Shown here: one piece after another, positions 1-5,063 of the stretch | Numbering within the stretch: position 1 is the stretch's first letter | Layout of the letters: each line of letters starts with the position of its first letter | Origin: Clostridiaceae bacterium | GTDB lineage: Bacteria; Bacillota; Clostridia; Saccharofermentanales; DTU023 | NCBI GenBank assembly: GCA_012511185.1 | Contig: JAAZGN010000076.1 | Location: 1-5,063 of the forward strand | Length of the DNA stretch: 5,063 bases | Direction of reading: 5' to 3' | Program-made: the position numbers and the translations under genes | The notes under the pieces: model-generated | The model's database searches: none | Told to the model about the DNA's origin: nothing | Seen by the model: the letters and a program-made list of their open reading frames with translations, nothing else

Positions 1-3000
1 AATTGGTCCACAGGTGTCCATTCGCCTTCCAGATTACGCCAGTGATTACATTCGCGCCAGATACGTTCGGGGTACCGAGGCAGAAGTGCGCGGACTCGTC
101 GCAGCTCGTCTCTGAAAAGCTTTATGCCCGAAGTTATGCTGCAGAGCCAGTGCATGGCAAGGTCGCCCGTGGGACGGTCGGCAATCTCAAGTTTCCGCCA
201 CATGGACAAGTCTTGAATGGCGGGGTGGACTATGGCTGCCCCGGGAGCGTCTTCCTCGTCTGCAGCAAGAAACACCTCGGCTGTTGTACCCCATTCGGAC
301 TCGGCAGTGAGGATCAGCTTTTCGTCCGCAAAGGCGAATTTAATCTCGTTTAGCTCAGAAGTTGAGCAGTTGGAGAGCAACTGATCAAGTCGGCGGCACC
401 ATTTCTCCACCTCGTATACAGGCGGACTTTCTACTGTTGCAAGGGCGCGGAGCCGGTCAAGCAACCGGCCAGGACCGGTCGGCGTATCTCGAACGCCGAG
501 CTTTATCAGAAGGGGACGAGTTTGTTCAGTATCGTACTCAGGGCGAACAAATGCCTCAACTCCAAACAACGGGTCGGTTTCTCGGGTTCGGCAATAAAGT
601 TCAGCAGGCTCTCGGTAACGGCCGTTGGTATCCTGCAGGCAGGGGAGAGATTGGAACTTAGCAATCCAGGCTGGCAACAAGGCCTCATTTGTTAAAGGCC
701 TTTTGTAAGTTGTTCCATTTTGCCAAGCCTTCAAGCCGCGAAATGGTGTCCAATATTCTTTCGGTGCCAGCAAGATACGGGAAAAAGCTTTACCCCATAT
801 CAGAGGATCTCTTCGGGCAGTTTCTTGCCAGAACGTCCAGTGTTCCTCTTGGAAGTCCCAATCCTCCAGAGTGAAATCGTCTCTTTGATACGGAAAAGTT
901 GGTTCACCTCTCAAGCCACGGTCCTTGAGCAGTGTGATAACGAAACTTCTGTCCCATTCATGTTTTTCCATCTGTTGTAAAGGGGCAAAAGAAAGCAACT
1001 GACTGCGCCCGGATGTGATCCAGAGACGCCATTCTTCCCCGGAGCAGGACAAAAGAACACCATAGTCCTTGTGCAGCACGTGGCTTTGGTACCACTGATC
1101 AGGAAGAAATGCATCAAGATCGTTGTTTGCATCGTAAACAATCTGTTCACTGACTGGCCTGCGATAACCATCACGGGTAACGAACTGAAAGCTCTCAGAT
1201 ACCGTAGCTCCCAAGGTTGCAGCCAGTTGCGCCAGCCGAATGCAGTCCTCTATGTCGCATCCTTCTTTACTGAAAAACTTCTCAGCAGCTTGTTGAATTA
1301 CCTGACTCACATCGCTGGCCTGTCCAAGATCTAAGGCGTCTAAAATCCTGTTAGCAGATGCAGCCTGCCCCAAAAGACTATCGTTTTTGCTCCGCTCTGC
1401 CCGTAGGCGCTGTTCTGCCAGGAATCGCGGCCAGTTCTGATTGAGGACAAGAAGGCACTCCGAAAGAAACTTCCAATCCTCCTGAGACTGGAGGAGTCTT
1501 TTTTCTCCCAACCGTACAATTTCGTTAGCAGCATACAGAACATCCTTGCCATGGACCGGAAGGATACGAACAGCTTCAAGATTTCGTGTAGGGCGACTGC
1601 CTATAATATCTTCTGCTACAAAGTCCCATAGTAGCAGTAACTGTGCCCAGGTGTCCGGTTTTGGCGGGTGTTCCATTTTGAGCGTGAACAGAACATCTAT
1701 CTTGTCGATTTCGTCTATGCTTTCTTGATTGATCAGCTTGTCTCGGTTCCTGGCTGATATATGTCGAGATAGGATCGGGATGGCATCATCAGTAAACAGG
1801 TTAGAGACGAGATCGCCCGGCCATATGTTGAGAAGAGCTTGGGGAACAGCGACACAGCCTTTTCCCTTTGCCAATGAGCCGTCTTCCAGGAGAAGGAAAG
1901 GCTTATCTGTCAATTCGGATTTGAATGCTTCCTCGACAAACCTTTCACAGTCACCTTCCAGCGAATCGCCATCGTGATCAATATCCGGTAGCAGCGTGTA
2001 AGCTTTGCAGCGTTCTTTTATTTCTATATCCTTCTTTTCAACCCACCGAAGTAAGGAGCCTGCTGCCAATTTTCCGGCCCGATCCAGGAGCCAGCGATTT
2101 GTCGGCGAAATCTCCGGGTCCTTGATTTTTACGCGGGCCGGGTCCTGGATGAACGGCGCATTACAAGCAAAAGGAAGCTTGGTCAGCACTCCAGTGGGAA
2201 GAATCACAAAAAGGCGGCCCTTCATACAGAGAACCAGCTCCACCTTGCAGGGAGGCAGGTCTGTTTCCTCATCAAGCGCAACCATGCGCTCCTGACGGAT
2301 TTCGTCAAGCGCTTCAGACGGAAATGGCTCTGGATCAGACTGGATTAACAGTACCTGCCGATCGGGCGTTCCAGTTAATGAGAACCACCTTGACCCGGGT
2401 ACAGGCCCTTCCATTTGTGTTTCCCAACCAATTTCTATGCCACTGATGGTCAGGTGACGGATAGAACGAAAGAAAAGCAGTGATGCCGGGCTTTTTGCCC
2501 AGTCTTCAAGGTTCTTTTTCAGTTCTCTCAGGCGGTGTGGGTCCCGAATCGTAACACTTACTTGTGTGTGACTGGCCGGGGTTCCGTTTTGGTCTATCCA
2601 TATAGGCTCGGTGAAACGGCTGCGCCGAAAGGCCACCGATAGCGAAGGAGTTCTGAGCCGAACTTCATCCCCAAGGCTGAAGGTGCTCTTAAAACCAACT
2701 CCTCGAAATCCAATAGTGTGAAGGGATCGCTTGTTGGAATAGCCAAACCGGCAAAGGGAGGTAAAGTGTTCCTCTGTAAAGTCCTCTCCGTTATGAATGA
2801 ATACGAATTCCCCATTTCGAATGTCCGCAGAGGCCATAGTCGCGCCGGCATCATCTGCATTCTGCAGAAGTTCGGAAATCACATGGCGGGGGCTTTGTAC
2901 CTGCTTGAACAACTGGTGCCAGGGTCCGGCCAATACAGGATCCTGTTCAAGCTGAACCCAACGTCTGGCCGCAGTTTTACGGACATGCTCAAAATAGGGC

Positions 3001-3014
3001 GGTGGGCGCATCAT
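1..3014 (-). CDS. Giant GHKL (HSP90-like, sacsin/NO VEIN-type) ATPase, 3' end beyond the window
   Basis: This frame is open for 1004 codons from ATG at 3014-3012 to the left edge, with no stop; I checked every codon. The N-terminus carries a Bergerat-fold ATPase. The N box is ELLQNADDAGAT, with Glu48 as the likely general base and Asn52 as the Mg ligand. The G1 region is IHNGEDF (73-79), followed by the lid-like GYSNK, and the glycine loop is IGFRGVGFKS (101-110). LLFFRSIRHLTI at 179-190 is typical of the end of the ATPase module in large sacsin-like proteins. The remainder, up to at least residue 1004, has scattered 'LPxxxDxxGR...P' modules and no signal peptide or membrane segment, so it is probably a soluble cytoplasmic protein. 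By family, ATP binding should drive N-terminal dimerisation or conformational clamping; the target is unknown. The start is supported by a strong ribosome binding site and a 4-base overlap with the helicase gene; a second ATG follows directly. A role in DNA defence alongside the helicase is inference. The C-terminus, which could hold a nuclease or other effector domain, is not visible. Confidence 0.93.
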   Translation of the reverse strand, partial: MMRPPPYFEHVRKTAARRWVQLEQDPVLAGPWHQLFKQVQSPRHVISELLQNADDAGATMASADIRNGEFVFIHNGEDFTEEHFTSLCRFGYSNKRSLHTIGFRGVGFKSTFSLGDEVRLRTPSLSVAFRRSRFTEPIWIDQNGTPASHTQVSVTIRDPHRLRELKKNLEDWAKSPASLLFFRSIRHLTISGIEIGWETQMEGPVPGSRWFSLTGTPDRQVLLIQSDPEPFPSEALDEIRQERMVALDEETDLPPCKVELVLCMKGRLFVILPTGVLTKLPFACNAPFIQDPARVKIKDPEISPTNRWLLDRAGKLAAGSLLRWVEKKDIEIKERCKAYTLLPDIDHDGDSLEGDCERFVEEAFKSELTDKPFLLLEDGSLAKGKGCVAVPQALLNIWPGDLVSNLFTDDAIPILSRHISARNRDKLINQESIDEIDKIDVLFTLKMEHPPKPDTWAQLLLLWDFVAEDIIGSRPTRNLEAVRILPVHGKDVLYAANEIVRLGEKRLLQSQEDWKFLSECLLVLNQNWPRFLAEQRLRAERSKNDSLLGQAASANRILDALDLGQASDVSQVIQQAAEKFFSKEGCDIEDCIRLAQLAATLGATVSESFQFVTRDGYRRPVSEQIVYDANNDLDAFLPDQWYQSHVLHKDYGVLLSCSGEEWRLWITSGRSQLLSFAPLQQMEKHEWDRSFVITLLKDRGLRGEPTFPYQRDDFTLEDWDFQEEHWTFWQETARRDPLIWGKAFSRILLAPKEYWTPFRGLKAWQNGTTYKRPLTNEALLPAWIAKFQSLPCLQDTNGRYREPAELYCRTRETDPLFGVEAFVRPEYDTEQTRPLLIKLGVRDTPTGPGRLLDRLRALATVESPPVYEVEKWCRRLDQLLSNCSTSELNEIKFAFADEKLILTAESEWGTTAEVFLAADEEDAPGAAIVHPAIQDLSMWRKLEIADRPTGDLAMHWLCSITSGIKLFRDELRRVRALLPRYPERIWRECNHWRNLEGEWTPVDQ
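2465..2882 (-). other. GHKL/Bergerat-fold ATPase domain
   Basis: Within the giant ATPase gene this stretch encodes the three GHKL sequence blocks in the right order and spacing: N box ELLQNADDA from residue 48, G1-like HNGEDF from residue 74, and G2 GFRGVGFKS from residue 102. FTEEHFTSLCRFGYSNK between G1 and G2 is the ATP-lid region seen in sacsin-type and NO VEIN-type proteins. The domain closes with strand-rich sequence and LLFFRSIRHLTI (179-190). The G1 block carries His where most GHKL enzymes have the adenine-contacting Asp. Confidence 0.92.
3011..3014 (-). other. ATGA start/stop overlap coupling helicase and ATPase genes
   Basis: On the minus strand the four bases at 3014-3011 are ATGA. 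ATG (3014-3012) starts the GHKL ATPase and TGA (3013-3011) ends the helicase. This arrangement is typical of termination-reinitiation, so translation of the ATPase probably depends on ribosomes finishing the helicase, which would keep the two proteins at a linked ratio. Confidence 0.9.
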
Positions 3015-5063
3015 CCCGGCGGCCCTCCCCTGACCAGCAACTCTGACAACTTATAGTTGACGCTGCTAACGCCAAAATCCGGCTCTTGGCCGAAGGGTTT
3101 CCGAACATAAGTAACGTCTGAAGCGTTTTCGCCATCGACCTGCACAATGGCTAGAATATACTGATCCGGTTTGTTCAGTGCGGTGAGAATCTCGTTTTTG
3201 GTGACGGTTACCGTATCCGCCCCCTGAACCCGCCCCTTCACCTCGATAAAACGCAGGCACGACTCTCCAGCCGGGTCACGCGATTCAATGTCGTAGCCGC
3301 ACTTGTCGGCTGCTACGTCGCGGGGCTCAAAACCAAGTCTTTGCTCAGCTTCAACCACCGCCCTCATGGCGATCATTTCAATCCGTCGGGTCTCCCTTGC
3401 TTGCAATGAGGTACTTTCCCCCTTGCTTAATTTCAGGAGAAGTCCGGCCGGGATGATCAGTGCACCACCGATGGCATTAGGCGGAAGCGGCGAGACAAGG
3501 CGTTCCTGCTGCAGCTCATCCATCCGCCGCTGCAACCGCTGGGCCAGGTCATCGGCCCGCTGACGAGCTTTAGCGGAGTTGATCCGGGCATTGACCTTGC
3601 CTGCCAGTTCCTCCTGCCTAAGCTGTTCCGCCCGATGGTCCCAGTAGTTGATTTCTTTCGTAAGCCGTTCTCTGACCGCGGCCATGGTTTTATCTGCCAG
3701 CTGTTCAGCTGGGTTTTTGTCCTCGTTAAGATGGGAGGGCACCACGTGTGGGGCAGCATAGATGAGGGAGCGCGATTCGATTCCATTTTGCAGCCAGCCG
3801 GGTTCTTCCATTTGCCGGATAACGACCTGTTCCGCTTCCGTGGGAGGGCGGTAGTCAAGGTAGGGCGCATACCCCACCCTACGGACATCACCGGATGCGG
3901 TAACTTCCACGAACTGCACCTGGCGGGAAACCATGCGGCGGTTGCCATTCCGATCCGTGCGTGCATCCTGGATAGAGTGCTCCAGGTAAACGAGCACACG
4001 CAAATCTTCATCTGGGGAGTTATCATCAACCAGGATGGCGCCTTGCCGCAGGAGATCCCGGTGCCGTTCAAGTGTCAGGTCTATTGTGGCATCAAGCAGT
4101 GGGTGCCCGGGGCAGATAAATTCGGCTAGAGGTTTACCCGGGATGCTGATCAGCTCTTTTTCAAAAGACAGGCGTTCGTATCGTGTAAGAACAGGATCGC
4201 GCCTGCCGATGATCCGGTCCCGGTTGCGAATGACCGCTGGAACATGAGTGGCCTCATATCGTTTCGGCTCCCTTTCCCGTAAAGTACCTCCAAGCTTTTT
4301 GAAAGATTCATTGAAAAAGGCGGCAACGAAATGGGGCTGCAGGCGGCGGGCCTCGGCGCGCTCCATATCTTCCCGAATCCTTCGTACTCGCGAAGCATCC
4401 ATGGAGTCGTGGGCCAGGGCGTGTTCTTCGATCAGGTCGCGGAGCTTATCCCTATCCATAGCGTTGTCGACGACTTTGTTCAGCCGTTCACGCACCTCCG
4501 GACGGTCTCCGTAGCGGATGGCCTCCACAAGGAGATTCCGCAAAGGTTTATCTTCGAAAAGCAGCTTGCCGAGAATGTCGAAGACCTTCCCACCCAGCGC
4601 CTTACGCTCCTCCTCCAATTTTTCCAGCAGACGGTGATACACGTCGCCTTCCCGTGTCTTGGATGCAACAAGGTTCCAGCAATGGCAGACTTCGGTCTGC
4701 CCAATGCGATGGATGCGGCCAAAGCGTTGTTCGAGGCGATTCGGGTTCCAGGGCAGGTCGTAATTGACCATCAGGTGAGAACGCTGCAGGTTGATACCTT
4801 CACCCGCCGCGTCTGTGGCGATGAGCACTTCGGTATCTTTATCCTGCGTGAAGAGCGATTCGCTTTTCTTTCGCTCTTCACGGCCCATTCCACCGTGGAT
4901 GATCACAATGGATTCCGGCTTTCCGATCAGCGACCCGATCCGTTCATGAAGGTAGTTCATGGTGTCGCGATGCTCGGTGAAAATGATCAGCTTGCGACGA
5001 TGCCCATGAGAATCGAACATTTCACTCTGGTTCTGAAGCAGACTTGAAAGCTCATCCCATTTG
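3011..5063 (-). CDS. SNF2-type helicase with C-terminal DUF3883/NOV_C domain, 5' part beyond the window
   Basis: The frame is open to the right edge (residues KWDELSSLLQ precede the first internal Met at 5020), so that Met is not the real start and helicase motifs I-III lie outside. Numbering from the Met at 5020, the second RecA lobe is clear: KLIIFTEHRDT (10-20), VIIHGGMGREER (39-50), motif V TDAAGEGINLQ (69-79) and motif VI QRFGRIHRIGQ (98-108) with its arginines. A charged helical spacer follows. A probable coiled coil spans about 438-508 (EINYWDHRAEQLRQEE, then ARQRADDLAQRLQRR). The C-terminal domain, about 545-650, has GYDI (Asp577) and FIEVKG (Glu593, Lys595), the pattern of DUF3883/NOV_C. 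Expected activity is ATP-driven translocation on duplex DNA, with the C-terminal domain binding or cleaving nucleic acid. The build recalls DrmD, the SNF2-like helicase of class 1 DISARM anti-phage systems, but I cannot confirm orthology, so no symbol is given. It is the upstream partner of the GHKL ATPase gene; its TGA stop (3013-3011) overlaps that gene's ATG. Confidence 0.95.
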   Translation of the reverse strand, partial: KWDELSSLLQNQSEMFDSHGHRRKLIIFTEHRDTMNYLHERIGSLIGKPESIVIIHGGMGREERKKSESLFTQDKDTEVLIATDAAGEGINLQRSHLMVNYDLPWNPNRLEQRFGRIHRIGQTEVCHCWNLVASKTREGDVYHRLLEKLEEERKALGGKVFDILGKLLFEDKPLRNLLVEAIRYGDRPEVRERLNKVVDNAMDRDKLRDLIEEHALAHDSMDASRVRRIREDMERAEARRLQPHFVAAFFNESFKKLGGTLREREPKRYEATHVPAVIRNRDRIIGRRDPVLTRYERLSFEKELISIPGKPLAEFICPGHPLLDATIDLTLERHRDLLRQGAILVDDNSPDEDLRVLVYLEHSIQDARTDRNGNRRMVSRQVQFVEVTASGDVRRVGYAPYLDYRPPTEAEQVVIRQMEEPGWLQNGIESRSLIYAAPHVVPSHLNEDKNPAEQLADKTMAAVRERLTKEINYWDHRAEQLRQEELAGKVNARINSAKARQRADDLAQRLQRRMDELQQERLVSPLPPNAIGGALIIPAGLLLKLSKGESTSLQARETRRIEMIAMRAVVEAEQRLGFEPRDVAADKCGYDIESRDPAGESCLRFIEVKGRVQGADTVTVTKNEILTALNKPDQYILAIVQVDGENASDVTYVRKPFGQEPDFGVSSVNYKLSELLVRGGPPG
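3023..3031 (-). promoter_or_regulatory. Ribosome binding site of the GHKL ATPase gene
   Basis: The minus strand reads AGGGGAGGG at 3031-3023, a near-perfect Shine-Dalgarno core (GGAGG at 3028-3024). It sits nine bases upstream of the ATG at 3014 and twelve upstream of the adjacent second ATG. The site lies within the last codons of the helicase gene (Arg-Gly-Gly region) and settles the start of the ATPase gene. Confidence 0.85.
3071..3388 (-). other. DUF3883/NOV_C domain, PD-(D/E)XK-like
   Basis: The domain begins with a helix (AMRAVVEAEQRLGFEPRDV), continues with CGYDIES, then LRFIEVKGR, then TVTVTKNEILTAL, and a strand YILAIVQVDG. Asp577, followed 16 residues later by Glu593-Val-Lys595 on a hydrophobic strand, matches the D...ExK arrangement of PD-(D/E)XK nucleases. 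The 'T.nE' helix that follows is the usual next element in NOV_C. The domain is named after the C-terminus of the plant protein NO VEIN. Nuclease activity is not proven for the family as far as I know; the residues needed are all present here. Confidence 0.85.
3490..3709 (-). other. Probable coiled coil in the helicase protein
   Basis: Residues from about 438 to 510 (counting from the Met at 5020) are almost free of proline and glycine. They are dense in Glu, Arg, Gln, Ala and Leu, as in EINYWDHRAEQLRQEE and QRLQRRMDELQQER. The segment links the helicase portion to the C-terminal domain. It ends at a proline-rich turn (SPLPPN) and a short hydrophobic strand (GGALIIPAGLLLKL). A coiled coil here could serve as a dimerisation surface or as the docking site for the partner ATPase; that role is inference. 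Confidence 0.7.
4697..4993 (-). other. Helicase C-terminal RecA-like lobe (motifs IV-VI)
   Basis: This segment of the helicase gene encodes the conserved core of the second SNF2 lobe. The strand KLIIFTEHRDT comes first, then the HGGMGREER turn, motif V (TDAAGEGINLQ) near 4816-4784, the stretch VNYDLPWNPNRLEQR, and motif VI (QRFGRIHRIGQ) at 4729-4697. All the expected arginines of motif VI are present, so this lobe looks catalytically intact. 'NYDLPWNPNRLEQRxGRIxRxGQ' is characteristic of bacterial SNF2/RapA-like enzymes rather than of RecQ or DEAD-box helicases. Confidence 0.95.

Noticed and set aside
3..353. A 116-codon plus-strand frame at the left edge
   Set aside because: Antisense to the stop-free GHKL ATPase frame, without recognisable features.
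694..703. Short AAAGGCCTTT palindrome, considered as an operator or protein-binding site
   Set aside because: A single ten-base palindrome in coding sequence is expected by chance and has no partner or promoter nearby.
1478..1504. Hairpin CCTCC/GGAGG with a 7-base loop followed by six T on the plus strand, resembling an intrinsic terminator
   Set aside because: The stem is only five pairs, four bases separate it from the T run, and no plus-strand gene precedes it; it lies inside the ATPase coding frame.
3457..4071. A 204-codon minus-strand frame, rich in Met, Trp, Ser and Pro
   Set aside because: It is a frame-shifted reading of the helicase gene; the overlapping true frame carries the coherent coiled-coil sequence.
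3635..4129. A 164-codon plus-strand open frame
   Set aside because: Antisense to the helicase spacer and coiled coil, with no domain and no convincing ribosome binding site.
5018..5020. ATG at 5020-5018 as the start of the helicase gene
   Set aside because: The frame is open upstream to the window edge with family-typical sequence (KWDELSSLLQ), and a SNF2 enzyme needs its first RecA lobe, so the start lies outside.
4331..5047. A 238-codon plus-strand open frame opposite the helicase
   Set aside because: It lies wholly antisense to the conserved helicase motifs, has no recognisable domain, and is readily explained by the GC-rich codon pattern of the real gene.
1..5063. CRISPR array, tRNA, insertion sequence ends or attachment sites
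   Set aside because: No spaced direct repeats, cloverleaf-like sequence or terminal inverted repeats were seen, and both strands are accounted for by two continuous coding frames.

Overview
The window holds two large genes on the minus strand and nothing else that I can support. Both are cut by the window edges, and together they cover every base, so there is no intergenic stretch. Reading in the direction of transcription (right to left), the first gene (5063 to 3011) encodes the C-terminal part of a large SNF2-type superfamily 2 helicase that ends in a DUF3883/NOV_C domain with a PD-(D/E)XK-like pattern. The second (3014 to 1, running off the left edge) encodes at least 1004 residues of a giant protein. 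It starts with a GHKL (HSP90/MutL/sacsin-like) ATPase domain, followed by a long region with sacsin/NO VEIN-like modules.

The genes overlap by the four bases ATGA (3014-3011 on the minus strand), and a strong Shine-Dalgarno sequence lies inside the end of the helicase gene. They are therefore almost certainly co-transcribed and translationally coupled, which suggests a fixed ratio and probably joint action. I infer an accessory DNA-defence or restriction-like module. Helicases of this build are known from DISARM-like systems (DrmD type), and GHKL ATPases of the MORC/MutL/sacsin type have been noted beside restriction-modification and helicase genes. No methyltransferase, PLD nuclease, DrmA/DrmB, BREX or CRISPR component is visible here, so the system cannot be named from this window.

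Organism: a prokaryote with moderate GC content and Shine-Dalgarno-led translation; the sequence does not allow a genus call. Hand counts of a few 60-base lines suggest the helicase gene is richer in GC (63-68% in two lines) than the ATPase gene (38-55% in four lines). No tRNA, rRNA, CRISPR array, insertion sequence, attachment site, promoter or convincing terminator was found. Long plus-strand open frames (for example 4331-5047, 3635-4129 and 3-353) are antisense shadows of the two real genes.
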